Source: Takifugu bimaculatus
Taxonomy: Eukaryota > Chordata > Actinopteri > Tetraodontiformes > Tetraodontidae
Reading direction: 5' to 3'
Assembly (NCBI GenBank): GCA_004026145.2
Contig: CP034984.1
Span: 1,275,946 to 1,339,945 of the forward strand
Length of the DNA: 64,000 nt
The notes beneath the pieces are model-generated. The model made no database searches. It saw only the letters and a program-made list of their open reading frames with translations, and was not told the DNA's origin. The translations under genes and the position numbers were made by a program. Each line of letters begins with the position of its first letter. The first letter of the stretch is position 1. Shown one piece after another: positions 1-14,589 of this stretch.

Positions 1-3000
1 TCCTGCGGAGAAGTCCGCTACGGTGCAACTGGAAAAGCCCAAATCAATCCAGAACTTGTGGTCTTCCCGTAACTTATTGTGTTGTTCTGTTGTAGTTTAA
101 GTCAGACAGACAGCTCACATTAAACACACACCTGCAGACCCTTCGAAGCAGACTTCTGATGTATTGCTGCTGGAACAACCTTGAATTAAGCTGCACTTTT
201 AGGTGCAGTAATTGAAGAGAGGCGTAATATATGATTAGCATTTGTGCTGTGGCACCAGGCTGCATTAATAAGAGATGATGAAAAATCAATAGCAGTCATG
301 CAGTCATCCACTATGCAGGATGAAATATTAACTAGTTTGAAAACTGACCGGAGGAGAGGCTTTTTCCTCCAGTGGTAAAGGCCCGATACAGTTACTGGTA
401 ATAAACACCTGCAAGCATTTCCAGTGCTAGCTGGGGAAATATCATATTTGTCAGGGTGGAAGAAGACACACATTACAACCTTCAGTCTAATGAAGTCAGC
501 CTGTGCTCTTGTGTCTCTTTTCCAGGTGAGAAAAAACAAAGTGGTCGTAAACTTTGAGGTATCGAAGTCCAGCAGTTGGAAGCCTGCACTGATCTGAAGG
601 CCCCGTTCTTAAAAAAAAAAAACGTCCAGCGCACCACAGCTCTGTGCAAACATCTGTCAGTGTCTTATTGTATAGTTTCAGCCCAATGAAGTCACTTTGA
701 TCAGTACTAAGTGCTTCGAGTGAGAATGCAAAATCTGTTTCCAAGGCATGTTATGATTGGCGATATGAAAAGCATCAGTCCGAAACATGATGTCATTAAC
801 CAGATTCTCCATACATTCCCCTTTTTTTCTCCACAGTCATCCACACAGCCGGGCCATCCTTTCTTTATTGTCTGCGAATGGATTCCCAGTGGAAGGATCA
901 ACATGGATTTCACAAACAATTTATCCTAAATTGCAGGAAAATTGGCTGCAGATCTTAGAGCGAAGACAGAAGAGGGGAGGAAAAAAGAGGAACGAAGTTA
1001 AGATGATCCACAAGGCATTTATTCACTAAGGCTCTCAGTGTCATTCCGCAGGGTTCTTCCCTTTCAAAATAACCCACTGCCACCCCCCACCCCCCTTAAA
1101 CCCCCCTCGGCTAGCTCCCAGCTTTCATTCGCCGTTTCAAATGTATTAATGGGCCGGAACCTTCCTGGATGATCTTGGCCCTTTCCCTAATGAAAACGCT
1201 CTGTGCCGAGATCCCAGTGCAGCAATCAGGCTCTGGCCTCCGGAGCACGAGGGCCATGTAGCAAGCAGAGCAGGAAGAGCCGCAGCGTGACCCCACACTG
1301 TGTCCTTCAGTCACCTCTTGTTGCACCGGTCCCCCTCTGGCCTGGGCCTCTCCTCCTCCACAACGGCCTCAGTGATGCTGGCCAGTTTGATCTGCTAGGA
1401 ACATAATTCTCCAGTTTACTGGCGTCATCTGAATCGTGTGCTAACCCTTCACTTTTTAACTGCAGCAGGAAAAAATAAGCAGAGGAGGCATCACTTTAAG
1501 AAAGCTAACAGTGATAAGACAGGAGGACAAATCCTGCCTCGTGTCCACTCCTGGTACCGCCTGTTCCTCAAACCTTCATTTGGTCTGCTCCTTTGGTCCG
1601 AGCCGTTTGTCTCCTTTGGTCTGCCCCATCTGTGCCCCCAGGGTCCAGCCTTCAGCCTCGAGGTAAACCCAGCCAGATGTCCCGACCCAGGGTTCTTTTC
1701 GGCTGCATGGGAAGAAGGGCAATAAACTGTCACCTGTGAATCATCTGTTTGAGCTTGTCGGCCTGTCCTGACAGTCCTGTGGTTTTGATCCCTGTTGGAG
1801 AACAATTTTAATGCTTCTGCACCCTGTCCACTGGACAACCTATGCTCACACTCGGCTCCTCCTCCAGTGTTTGCTAATTACCATTTCCGAGATTATGTCC
1901 ACGAACACTAACTAGATTATGAGGTCGGGTTAGGGTTTGTTTCTCATAGATAATATGGTTCCAGACCAGACCTTCTCAGGATGTTAAAACTCCATTTCCA
2001 GCATTTTCCTACAAGCAAACACGCTCCAAATTTGATCTCAGTCTTTAAAAGAGACTATTCCTAGCAAACACTTGATGTCTTGGGTGTGTAATAATCTAAT
2101 GGCAGGGTGATGTCACTCAAACTCAATGGCATACAGTAAACTCTGAGGACCATTTTCTCAAATCATGAAAAATGCCTCTCTTCAGTTTATGCGGGACACA
2201 TTTATGTGTGAGCACTTCTTCAGGGCAATTTATCTGAGAACAAAGGAAAAGCTAGCCTTCACATGTGCTAGTGGAGCGTGTGACAACTACACTATGGTCG
2301 GCATTTGTTTTTCTTGGGCACTTTCATTCGGTTTCTCTGACCTTGGGGCAGCAAGGACTGGCGGGCAATTATCTGGTGTCTCAAATAGTTAAGTCAGGCA
2401 TTTTCACCGCTCCACAAAGAGCCGCAACCCCTCTAACTACTGCAGAAATTATGGAGAAAAGATAATGAAAGGAAATCTGTCAGATATGAAGAAGCCTCGG
2501 CTTTTTTAGTGTCACTGCTCAGCCAGGCGAAAAACTCTCCATTTAGGCCTCTTTCCAGACACAAAGCTCTTTGGCACAGACTCGAAACTGGTTGTTTTCA
2601 GGGAAAGAGTTCCATTTCTTCATTTTTCCCCTTAATGCTTTTGCTCGTCGTATGAAATTCCAGACTGGGATTGCGAAGCAAACCTTGTGAAAGGCGGCTG
2701 GAGATGGATCTCCTTTGGTCCCAACATAAAACAGTCTGCGTGCCTCCATTACTCAGGGGTGTGTGTTACTTGTTTACAGTGGAGCGGGCCTGTCGTATCC
2801 GTGCTCTGGATGGCCTGACAGCTTGATGGGCCCTTTAATGGTGATTCACTGGCCAGATCTGGGTGGATAAAAATGGAATTCTGCGAAAGCAATCTAATAA
2901 GAAAATAAAGCGGTGTTGAATGGCTTCACGGGGCCGGGTTCTCTGGCTGAAAATCAAATCCAAACTTTGATCTTAGGACTTTATTACACGCTATCACCTC

Positions 3001-6000
3001 AGCTATGGGTCCCTTCAAATACAGTGTCAGGGGGTCAAGTATGCGGTACTTCAGATTTCTTTTATAAACTCAGGCTTTAACCTTGATGCTCTGTAAAGTG
3101 TAAAAAGTCAGTCTCAGCACTGAAGGTTACTTAGAAGTCTCAGCCAGAGAGTGTCTACTGCAAACACGCAGGCAGAGGATCGACCTTGTGTTTACTGAGG
3201 TAAAATATATAACTAAAAGGATGTGAAAGAGGATCAATTATCTCTCTCTCTATGTCTATCGATATATACATGCACAGTGTATATTTCTAACTTGTGGAAT
3301 CAGCTGCATGACCTCCAAAGGCATCTGAGCCTGCTATCCCCAGCCCATTGTCCATGAGGTGTAAGATATCCAAAAGCTGCCCCATCTCCATGATGTTCAA
3401 CAGCATGTACCCATTAAAGAAAGTGCACAAAGCCCCCCCCCCACACACACACACGCACATGCACACACATACACACACACAGTCAAGCTCACGCAAATAC
3501 AAAAAGGGCTCTAACTTGCAGCCTGCATTGATCTTCCCTGTCATATATCATTAATGAGGGTATTAAATCCATGTTTAGGAAGCAGAAGGCTGGCTTTAAG
3601 TGGGGTTTGCTGGAGCAGCTTAGAACGTAAAAGACCCTCACTGAAATCTCCCCCAAAGGAAGGGGGCTGCTTTCTTGATCACTTCGGTAGAGAGCGGCAT
3701 TAATGGAGTGATGTCATGGTTTCTGATATCAGCCCTACTGTCTGGGGACAATGGCGAGGAGGAAATTTGTGTCTGTGACCCACACGCTGACCCTAAACAG
3801 GCTCGCAATGGCAACAGCTATGACCAACAACTAAATACTGTGTAAGAATACCCACCCCAAACTCACCAAAAACACAAGAAAGTCTATTCATTTATGCTGA
3901 TTATCTAAAATGTTCCTATTGTAAGTTGTTTGGAGATGAATGGGGGTGCATCCTTGCTCACCAGTCATATTGATCAGTCTAAAATTCTTCCCCATGCATC
4001 TCACCCCTGGGTTATCGTCACATCATTGCCATCCAGACTTTGGTGAGACGCTACAGTATGATATGGCAAATGGACTCACTATTGATTTTGTCAGTGAGAC
4101 TGCCAGATGGAGAAAATGTCAAAAAGGGAACATCTGGAAGGGGACAAAGTGAAAGGGCATCAGATATAGAAAGTGTCAAGACGCAGCATTGTTTATTTTT
4201 CTTTTTTTTTACCTGCCACAAGACAAGAGGAACAAGTCAACATATCCATTTTTAGGTTCAAGGCCACAAGATTTTATATTCTATACTGTAAGATGACAAC
4301 TTATATGAATAATCCTATTATAAAAGGAATGCAAGGATTTTTTTGGTCTTTTTTTTGTTGGAGTGTCACTGAGGTGTTAATGTGATGAGCAGCATGTGAG
4401 TTGGAAAAAAATGGGGCAATCCTTCCTTTCGGGAAAGGGATATCCTGAGGCACGGCTATATAGACCTTAAGTGCTGACAAAGAAGATATTGTGTTTTTCC
4501 AGTAATCCTTTTAAACACTGTAGGGCAAAGGCATATTCACTTCAGAGTAACGCTGTGAAAATTCACAGATGAAAGACTCCCATTGTGCGCTAATCATTCA
4601 TTTATTAACGTAAAGTGAGTATAAAGTATGGTAAAACATCCCCAGCCTTATAATGTGTTTTCAAAAGGAAAATGTGCTACAAAAGGCGCGGTTTCCGTCG
4701 AATTTCTTGTTTGGTTTGTTCTGCTTTATTAGCTGGGGAGTGGATCCACTCATTCGGTTAAAGTGCTCGGGACAATGCTTACAAATAGAAACATTAACAA
4801 CAGCAATGTTGGCGATCTGTTAGCCAAGCCGCCACTTAGTCGCCATCGCTAGCCGATTCCGTTCTGTGGCTCGAGTCTCGTCTGTGGTGCCATTCACGGT
4901 AGGGGTTATGAGAAATGTGAAGGAGGGAGGAAACACATTTTTCAATACCCGACTGTTCGGGAAGCATCTTTCACAAACGTCTCCGTTATTGGGTGACCCG
5001 CGGGAAAAGGTTGAACGAGCTTCGCCCAGCGTTCAAGGTAGGAGATCCCAGTTTAGGGAGGGCAGCAGTACGAGGGTATTTCAGAAAACTAGATTAAGTG
5101 ACTTTGGTGCAAGTAATCCCTGGAATTATGGTGTTTATTACAACCTGTAGCTTTTCACATTTAATACAGGAACAGTTTTTAAGTGAAATTGCCTGTGCTG
5201 TACAGTATGTGATGTCCCTGTGAAATACAGGAAGTCTGGCTGCTAAGCAAGGGGAAATCAGTGGTGTCATGGGGGGGTGCGGAGAGGAAAGATGGGCCGA
5301 GGTGGGCTGGAGCATCTCGCAAGGGACTAAAAAGGATTTCACACCAGTCGTGGCCAATTGTTCAAGCAGAATTTATCCCTGGTTATTAACGGCTCCACCT
5401 CAATGACAGCAGCAATAAAGTAACCGTCCTCCATCACAAACGTTAACACGGAGAAACCCGAGTTCAGTGCTTTTGTGGGTCGCTGTCCTAAAATAACAAT
5501 CAAGGGATTAATCTGCCATTCCTCCTGGATTAAGGTTTTTGGCAGGGCGGTGGATGTGTCAGTCAGTGACATGTCTGGACTAATCATTCCAGTTCACCAG
5601 AGGCCCTCACCTCTGACAGGTTAGGATGACTTGTACCTCACAGTGGTTTGCACCAACATGCACTTCAGATCCCATCAGGAGCCTCCGAATCAAAATAGGA
5701 CGAGATGGCCACACAGCTAACGCTGTGCATTTGAGAAGAAGGCCCAGAGGGCAGATTAAAGGGTATTTTTTATGGTTTGTGCCCTGATTTAATTCACTGT
5801 GATTTTGAAAATGCCTGGCATTCTCTCTGACATGTCTTCATTTAGTGCTCCGTGCCATCAGGGCTCTGAAAGGCTGAAGATGAGTGGCATTGTGGGGTTT
5901 AGACGTTTGCCCACTGGTGGGACGTTTAGGGGCAGTGTTTATGCGACATCATAAATATGCATGCTGCTTTATGCTATACGGGGGCATTTATGACAGAGGA

Positions 6001-8190
6001 GTGACGGTATTTGCACTTTCAGAGGTCATTTACCTGTCATCCGCTGTGACAGAGGGGCTGAACACGACACGGGATGACTGCACATCGTGTCAACCCGCAG
6101 CGGCTCATTATAAATGCCCACGAACTTTTGTAAAGCACGTTGTAAAAATGAATAAAATTGAAATAAATAAAATAAAATTGTTTAACTGTTTATTAAAGCT
6201 CGCTGTGTTCGACACAGTGTTAGCACATCCAGAGGGTTCTTATCCAAACCTCTTGCTGATTAGGCATGGACAAATTGAATCAAGTTTGACAGTGATAAAA
6301 AAAGGAAAGAAAAACAAAAAGAGGAGCGCTTCCTTGTTTCCTTTAACTCCGTGTCTCCCTTGGATACTGTGTGCGCCGTGATTGGGGTTAATTCACTGGA
6401 CAATAACACAATGCTGCACCTCTGGTCTGCATTATGTTGCTACTTTGGAAAGTACGCGAGGCCTCGCCTCACAATAATACATTCCAGACCTGAAAAGAAG
6501 CTACGGCATGTGGTTCTGCTTTGATGGAGAAGTAGCCAGGCTGATATCATCAAGCCATGTGACCTGAAGCTTGTCCTGTGGATACGTGAAACCGTTATTA
6601 AGATGTCTGGACTATGACGTTGTGCCTGTTCATATTCAATGACTTGTAACCACTCCTGCACAGATGAGAGTAATATTTTTAGGTATAAATCCAAAAGACA
6701 GACAGATTTACAGTAAAGGGAGATATAAAAGAGGATAATACAAAACATCCTTTTCGAACAAATTGAGATTTTTGCTAAATTAGCAAGTTATGGAGGCAAA
6801 TTCCGCAGTGCATAAATAAAAGTAGCGTTGATGACAGAGATGGATGAGTCTCTTTGAAGTAGTCCTGATCAGCCAGGGGTTCTGGAAAGCAGCGTACCCA
6901 AACTGCACCAGGGAGCGCTCCTCAGACAGATCACCGGATAAGCAGAGCTATGACCAAATGAACACAGGTGCTCTGATTCGTCCTGCATGTTCTAGCACAG
7001 ATCCAGGCATCCAAGGAGCTGCGTTAACCCTCCCCCATAAGACCATCTGCCCCAGGGAGACACTGATCCTGCGGATCTAATGTCAACACCAAAGAGATGT
7101 TTAGGAGCTATAATGGAATCTAAAATATTGAGGCAGGGGATGAGGCATGTGCTAAAGGCAGCAGGCATGAAGAAATCTGGCCTCAGACATGTTTTGGGTT
7201 CTTTTCCCCCATAGATCTTTGCCATCCAAATTGGGAAACTGCTCTCAAAAATCCTTTGACTGCTTTTTATTGATGGATAAAAGATGACTGAAGGAAGTTA
7301 GAATGACAATTGCTAAGTAACGCGGGAGGTTTGTGCAGGGAAGCGTCATAAAGATTTAGAGGAGCTACCAACTGCACGTGTCAGTAAGTTGAGAAAATGA
7401 TAAAGCCCACTGAAACCCAGCCTGCTGTGCTGAGACTCACAATAGCTCACTCTTTCCGTTCTTGGATACAAGTCTCAACAGCCTCCCCTCGCTGGGTCAG
7501 AGTGTTACATGGCACAAGGCCAAACGCAGGCCTACAGTAAATAAAGAGTGTTTGAGACTGTTTCAGAGGGCTCGGAGCCCCGCTGCAGAGGGACGTTGTT
7601 TGGATAGGCCCTCCCGGTCTGGTCCAAACGGGCTGAGGCGGTGAATTACTGAGCACATGTTCCGTCTCGCAGCGCTGCTTCATCTCATCGCGGCGGTCTC
7701 GGTCACGCAGAGTGGCGTCCGTCCATGAAATAAAGCCAATTGCAGCTAAGTTTGAGGCTTTTATATGCAAACATAAACTACCGCTGGGGCACTTCAACCT
7801 GAATCCGTGACAGGCAGAAACATTTATATGATGGTTTCCTTTTTTTGTGATTCAACCCCGCTTCGGTCTGTCCACCGCCAGCGTGTCATCAGCTGAAAGG
7901 AAACAGCGCGTGTTTAGCTGTGTGAAACTGTTTTGGACAACTGTCAAGTGACGATCCCTATGGGAGGCTCAAGTTAGTAAATCTTACACTATGTACAATG
8001 TGTATTTAGTGTTTGTTTTTTTCTTTTTTAGGGCCCTGGGGTTGGGGTTGATTTGTCCCTGGCACGAGCTCTGTGTTCCACAAAGATACTCTCTCAAAAA
8101 TGATTGATTGGAAAATAAATGTCTCATTAGAGCTGGGATGATGGAGGAAAGATGGGGGAGTGGGAGGATGGTGCAAGTTTTCTGTGAGTG
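1..8190. other. Gene-free intergenic sequence, left part
   Basis: No exon, RNA gene or transposon could be supported. The small open frames present show no family resemblance and no splice-site support. The sequence is mixed unique DNA with short A/T runs, a TC run at 3240, and an interrupted (CA)n patch at 3433-3480. AT-rich unique blocks are scattered throughout, for example around 6120-6180. Confidence 0.6.
3433..3480 (+). repeat. Interrupted (CA)n after a C run
   Basis: A run of C is followed by CA repeats broken by G and T substitutions. Confidence 0.9.
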
Positions 8191-8195
8191 TATCT

Positions 8196-8245
8196 GTGTG
8201 CGCACGCACGTGCGCACGCGCGCGCGTGTGTGTTTATGTGTGTGG
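8196..8245. repeat. Alternating purine-pyrimidine (GTGCGCAC / CG / GT) tract, Z-DNA-prone
   Basis: GTGTGCGCACGCACGTGCGC is followed by ACGCGCGCGCG and then GT repeats. About 40 bases alternate purine and pyrimidine, with a high CG share, which is the classical Z-DNA composition. It also contains short palindromes such as GTGCGCAC. Confidence 0.85.
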
Positions 8246-9590
8246 GCGTTTGACCCGGGTATGATCAAAAGCAAGGGGGAGGCAGGAAATGATGCAAGGC
8301 TGTAAAAAGACAAACTGCTGGTGATGCTTATTTTCACTGCCCTCATCACTAAAAATGGACTGAGATCTGAGCTTGGAGCTGTTGCCTCGGACATGACCTG
8401 GCACTCCAAAAAGCCCCCCCGGTTCAGTCCAAACTTTATTGTCTGAGTTCCGCCTGAATATAGATAGTCCTACAGGGTCAGGATCCCAGGAGATGGATAT
8501 TTCCTTTGTGTCCATATCTATAGAGGAAAGGAAATATTAAACAACACAACACGTTGATATTTCTGCCCGACGGAGGTCGGCGTGCTTCCTGACTAAACCA
8601 CGTAGACCCAGGAAGCCCACTATAGGGCCTAAAGGTGCCTACCCAGCTATACTCAGCCCTTAGATCTCAAATTTAAACAAAATAAGAGACCACAATGGAG
8701 AGCTGTAAGGAAGCAGAAAGACCAAAAATGTCAAACAGAAAGTCCCGAGAGGCGGCTAGCAGACATAAAAGTGTCGGTGTCGGTCTATATGCGGTGTCTC
8801 CATAAACCCCTGGATGTAGACAGGCCCAGCACGAGACCAGGGCCCCTGGCCTGCAGAGCATTCCAGTATGAGAAATCCAGGAGAGCACTGGTGCTGGAGA
8901 AGTACTATCCCAGCCGCGGTTCTGTCTTTTGAAATGAGAATCACAACCTGGCCGCGGCGGCGGAGACAGAGCGCTACCCCACTGTCTCTCAGAGCCATTA
9001 ATAACCTTGACTCGCAGAGATTTATGACCTCATGATGAATGCTGCTGTGACTAAGTACAGTAAAGTCACTTCCAAGGATAGCGGTTTATTTTTGTTCCAT
9101 GGCTCAACTGTGCTTCACTCCAGGCAATATGGGACAGAAAGTCCACTGTTCAGCCAGACATAGTACTTTAAGGGCGTGTACAGAGATGTTGCATTTTAAT
9201 TTCATTTTTTGCTCACCAAAATAAAAAAAAAAGACTTCCTTTCTGTAGCTACTTTAAAATTAAATTTCTATTGTATCTTTTATTAAGTATATCAGGTAAA
9301 GGTTTGTAACTCTGCTCAACTTAGACCTGTTTAATTTGAGACAGTGCATTTGTGCTGCATCTGTGCAGACTGGAATACTCTGGTGAAGAATACTGCCGAA
9401 CTTCCAAGACTTAGTGCTGCTCTGATGCTTCCATGCCTTGAGGGACTACTAAACACTTCTCCCACAGTTAAAGCCTCCCAAAGGGGGAAGAATGAAGGAA
9501 AAATCAGGCTGAGCTCATCCAGGCCTGCAGCGTAGAACTAATACCAAAGCTAACCCTCACCTGTCCGTGAAAATCCCTTTACATGTGGGC

Positions 9591-9606
9591 AGCGTGCGTG
9601 TGTGTG

Positions 9607-9658
<52 letters not shown>
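9591..9658 (+). repeat. (GT)n microsatellite
   Basis: GT repeats with two GC interruptions near the left end, otherwise pure for about 46 bp. Confidence 0.97.
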
Positions 9659-9659
<1 letters not shown>

Positions 9660-12600
9660 TACAGAGCATGTGTGTATGCAGCAAGAAAGTCCTTGCCAAA
9701 AGCACAGCTGCCTTCATGCTGACGTATGGTTCCATTCCATCTGATCTATATATCTAGAAAATGAACAATCCACTTTTTCTTCCTCCCCGTGGTTTGTTTC
9801 TCTGCCGGCACCCCCTCCTTAACCTTTCTCCCTCTCTCTCTTTCAGTTCTCTTTATCTCATAATTTCTTCCAGTCCTGCTGTCTGAGTCTTCCCTCCAGT
9901 CTCAAACTGTGCTAGGGACACAACCTAGAGCTCCAGCCTTCCTCCAGGAATGCCATTAATCCCGACATTCCCATCCTGGGTCTAAAGTGAGATCGTTAGA
10001 CCGCTGAGAGGCCGCGGAGTTAGCTGTATTGTGATGAAAACATCCCTTTTCTCTCTCCTTCCCCTGAATGGTGGGAGTTTGAGTCGCAGGAAATAAGAAT
10101 GAGTCATCATACCCCAGACATCCAAACACCTCAAGATGAGTAACAAATGGACAAAATAATAAATAAAAACAACATAGTGCTATCTTCCACCTAGCATTAA
10201 GGTTAACACTGTTGTTGCCACCATATCAACCAAGATGGTGGAGGTAGTGAACTAATGAAGTCGGAGCAGTTTTGACCAGAAGCTTGCTGGGTTGAATCCC
10301 CAGACTGGTTCATTCTGTATCTGGCCACACTATAGCGCTGCTATAAGCTAACATTCCTGCTTGTGAAGGGATTGGGGAAATTGGTTGCTGTGTTGTTTGT
10401 TATTCCCCAGTCTGTTATAGTTAATTATCTGAATATGTCCAATCCATGTAAAACCATGTGCCTGATGCAGGATTCATTTTACCCTCCACAGGGTTAGACT
10501 GGATGGTCTAAAGCATTGACTATCTCTTCACAAGGTCCAATTTAAAGACCAGCTAGAGTGTTTTAGAAAGAAGAAAAAAGGTTCTAAACGTGCAACCCAG
10601 TGATCAGGATTAAACAATATGACTGAAATCCTTCTTGTCTTAATTACCATGTCGGGTGCATCAGATTTGAGTGACCACAATCACAAAGAAAAGATTGTGA
10701 GGAAAAAGGCCTTAACCATCGTCTATCGTACCACGTGAAGGATCGAATGTGAGAGCTGCAGACAGTGATTGCAGATGAACAGGACTGAAACAAATCCGAT
10801 TATTTCAGCTCCCACGGGGCGATCGCGGGGAATACGGGCCAGCACAGATGAGCAGAAAAGTTATCCATGTGGAAATGTGCAGAATGAATTGAATTATAAG
10901 AATTTAAAACTGATCGGACATGGGCCCGGGCTCGGACAGCTTTAAGCAACGCACATCTCGTGCACCCAACTCCCACTTTGTGGCTGAGCAAACGATTCGA
11001 ACGGTCGTCCAGGGGTCTGAGCTGTGGTTTTAGCTGAAAATTAAACAGATTTTTTTAGGAATAACATGTGTAAATATTGCACGGGCAATACTGAATAATA
11101 TACCGGGATTGGATAACCATGTTTGATATGCCAAAGCATTAAGGTTGTAAATATTGGCAGCATAATTTTTTCGGTTCTATTTCTGAAGCCCCTTTGTCTT
11201 TCTGCCCATGCAGAGTTGGATAATGAATAGCTACCCTGTCATTTTAACTTCACACACCTAAATTAAATCCTGTTTTGAAAAGACTTCATTTAATGCATCG
11301 CACCCAAACTAAACAGTGTTCCCACTTTCTGGCTTTATCGTGCAATCTGATCCGGACCAAATGAACAAATAAAAGTCTTTCACGGAGCGTGGTGACTCAA
11401 TTAGGCCCTTTAACTGAACCACAGCAAATAAATCACTCGGTTGATCAATGTCTTCAATAATTAAATGCTGGGCAATAGCTTATCTGTTTTGCTGCTGTCA
11501 ATACTGCTGAAATTTATTTCTCCAAGGCTGTACAGGAAGTCAATTTTTACAACCTTTCGATTTTTGGCTGTGAAAGCAAATAATTTGAATGCGGCAGTGA
11601 CGGGGGAATTAAACAGTCTGCTGTGCATCTGGAGGCAGCCATGTCTTCAGAGAGGCTTTTAGGGTTTTTTTCCCTTCTTTAATCTCTCTTGTGACATTAA
11701 TCAATAGTAGAATTTAGATACCCCCTGGTCCTAAACTCTGTGCACTACCCTTATCAAAAGTCGTGCACGGTGATGGGAAACTCGGAGCCAGAATGCGGAT
11801 ATGACATAACCATCCAATGTTGGCGATATCCCCAGTAGTAATCTAACATCTAACATGATGAAATACATCCTCTGAAAGCATCTCGCAAAGTTTTCTGCAA
11901 AGGTCTAATTGCGTCTCACACTGTAGCGTCCCTCTGGTCAGGACAGTATATCATTATTTTCTCCTAACCTTGGGCTATTTACTCCACTTTACAGTGACGA
12001 CATAACTTACTTTCAGTCGGCAACCCTTGGCCCCTTCAAAGGTAATTTCCCCTGCTGAGAATGGAGCAGAAATGGAAGCAAAGGTACGAATTATCCTGGA
12101 TAGTTACATGAGCAACAGCAAAGGCTAACAAGGTTTACACTTGCGCACGGCGTATGTGTAACTGCGCTAAAGCAAATAATCACAAAAAACAAAAGTAAAT
12201 AATGAAGCTGTCAGGCGATGGAAGGACGAGTACATGTGGACCATAAATCACACAGGTACCACAATGCGGCACCTCCTTTAACAATAATCCCCAGAGAAGG
12301 GTCTGGGCAGGCTAAGATCCTGGACTCTTTCACAGCTATGTAAATCAAACCTGCTCTTCTAGACCCTCCACCAGACCCCAACAGCCCAGACACTACTCAG
12401 AGTTCCCCCAGCTAAACTGTTAATTCAACCCAGGAATGACTACAGCCGCTGAGCCTGTGCTTAGCTCCCAGCTAAGTCTCAGAGGAAGCTCTCAAAGCCC
12501 AGCCACAAAGCTCCAGACCTCTAACCTTAGCTCCGGTGTTGCACTGGTGGGGTCTTGGTACCATCTAAATGCCGCATTAATCACGACTCCCAGATCCAAG

Positions 12601-13061
12601 CCGTTTGTCTCGGTTACGGACCCAAGGTCTGATAAAGTGGTGCTGTCATGTGAACTTCGCTTTGCCCGTGCTGGAAAAAAATGTAAATAAGCACCGATGA
12701 AAAAGTGCGGCGTGAATAGATTCAGACAGAGAAATAAGAGTTAAAAGTTTATCTTCAGAGGCCGTATTTGATCCTTCCCGACACTCCAGCGAGAGCCCAG
12801 CAGGAGGAGGAAAAAAAGAGCTGTTGATGGAATGCAGCCATTCGCTTGACCCTGTGGCCGGCTCAGAGAGGAAGGCCGGAGACAGGTAGATATATGGCCA
12901 GTTTGTTATTGTGAATTCCAGATCCTGTGATTATCTCTGACTCTCAACCTTCTGGAGTTTTTAATCTGGGGATTCCTGAGACAGTTCCCTCGCAGCGGCT
13001 GACGTCGCTCCTCGCACTCTCACCTTTTTCTGACCCCCCTCCTCCGACCAAATGGGTGTTG

Positions 13062-13085
13062 CACACACACACACACACGCACGCA

Positions 13086-13142
<57 letters not shown>
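13062..13142 (+). repeat. (CA)n(CGCA)n(CA)n compound microsatellite
   Basis: CA repeats flank about seven CGCA tetramers. The whole tract alternates purine and pyrimidine and so is Z-DNA-prone. Confidence 0.97.
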
Positions 13143-13144
<2 letters not shown>

Positions 13145-14273
13145 CATCAGGATTCCCTGTTTAGGAAAAGAGGGAGGGGGACGAATCAGTACCTTACAGA
13201 TCCCAGGGCCGGGGTCAGGTTTCGTTTTAATGTCAGTTTGCTGTGGGAGCGGGCGGCTGGAGGAGATGGGGTTAGTCTGCGAGGGTGTGGGGTTAGCGGG
13301 AGTTCCTCGTGGCAGCCTCCCATTCCACACATGCAAACCCCCTGATGTCACACGCCGCTACTTGCAATCTGGATGATGAGAAGCAGCTTCTCTTTTTTCC
13401 TTTTACTCTTTTTTAATATGCAGTCCCTGAATCACTCCCCTGACCACTGATGGAGAATTTTGAATAACATTAGCTGTAAAAGATGGTGATAGACAAGACA
13501 AACAGGAGACCCCTGATGGCCAAAGACTTCTAGACAAAAGGAATCAAGTTTCTGCACCTTCCTCCAAATGAGAAGTGGCTGATTGAAACCAGATAAGGTT
13601 CAAATGGAACTGTTCGGTTCGGTAATGAGATTCCCCGAGAGTATGTTTGGATTAGGTGATTACAGACTTCGCCTTCGTCCATGCTCGCGCTCACATGCAC
13701 GCCGGCATGCACGGGACACGTACACCCACGCCGGCGCACTCCCCGGCAGTGGAGCGCTGAGCGTTAGCGTAGCATAAGGGTAAGAGTTCAAGAATATGGT
13801 GAAATACAACTCTGTCTTCCTGCCTCTGCACTTTTATAGGGAGGTGTAGCAGAACAAAAGGAAAATGGGTTATGAAAATAGACACAGCTGGCAGAGTCTA
13901 AACAATGGGCCAGCTGGTTCTGTTTGAAAGTAATGATCCTCACAGTTTCTCACAGATGTGACGGTGCTGGCAGATTCCGTTAATAAAAGTGGAGTTGGGA
14001 TTAAAAGAAGAATAAATGTGAGGAACCCTAAACTATCCCAACAGGAGTTTGATGTCAGACACCTGCTTGTGCAGGTCTCTGCTCAGGTAGGGGCCACAAG
14101 GTTTTTACCAAACCGAAAAGCTACAGGCTTAATATTTCATTTGGTTTTGTTTCCCTTCTCCTCCTTTGCATCAGCAGTAGGGTCAGGCCCAAATGAGCCT
14201 GGTCCTGCTCAAGGTTGTTTCCTGTTACGGCAAAACGTTTTTGTTTTTTCCCCCTTGCCACTGTTGCATGTTT

Positions 14274-14293
14274 GGGGGGGGGGGGGGGGGGGG
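14274..14293 (+). repeat. Poly(G) tract of 20 bases
   Basis: Twenty consecutive G. A single-base tract of this length is unusual and can form G-quadruplex or triplex structures; its true length may be uncertain because sequencing and assembly slip on such runs. Confidence 0.9.
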
Positions 14294-14440
14294 CAGTTTA
14301 AAGTGCCTCGAGACAATCATGACAGTAACAGACACCATGTAAATAAATAATTGAACTGAAACGAGTGATGCGTGCTCGGGCGTTCTGCACACCACTGTTC
14401 ATTGACATACATTAAAAACTTCCAGGCTTGAATATACAGA

Positions 14441-14453
14441 GGGGGGGGGGGGG
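14441..14453 (+). repeat. Poly(G) tract of 13 bases
   Basis: Thirteen consecutive G, 147 bp after the G20 tract and on the same strand. Confidence 0.9.
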
Positions 14454-14589
14454 AAAGGACATGGCGTGCATAATTAGGTGATGTTTCCATTTTTTAACTG
14501 CTGGGACAACACTGTCAGAGGCTTCCAGCAGCTCACTTCAATAACACACCGTGTGTGTGCGTATTTGCGTGTGCGCATTGTTCTTTTGA

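Noticed and set aside
1926..1942. Telomere-like GGGTTAGGGTTTG
   Set aside because: Fewer than three units; no array.
5884..6381. 165-codon + strand open frame
   Set aside because: Begins in ordinary sequence, ends in A-rich lysine runs, with no family match or exon-boundary support.
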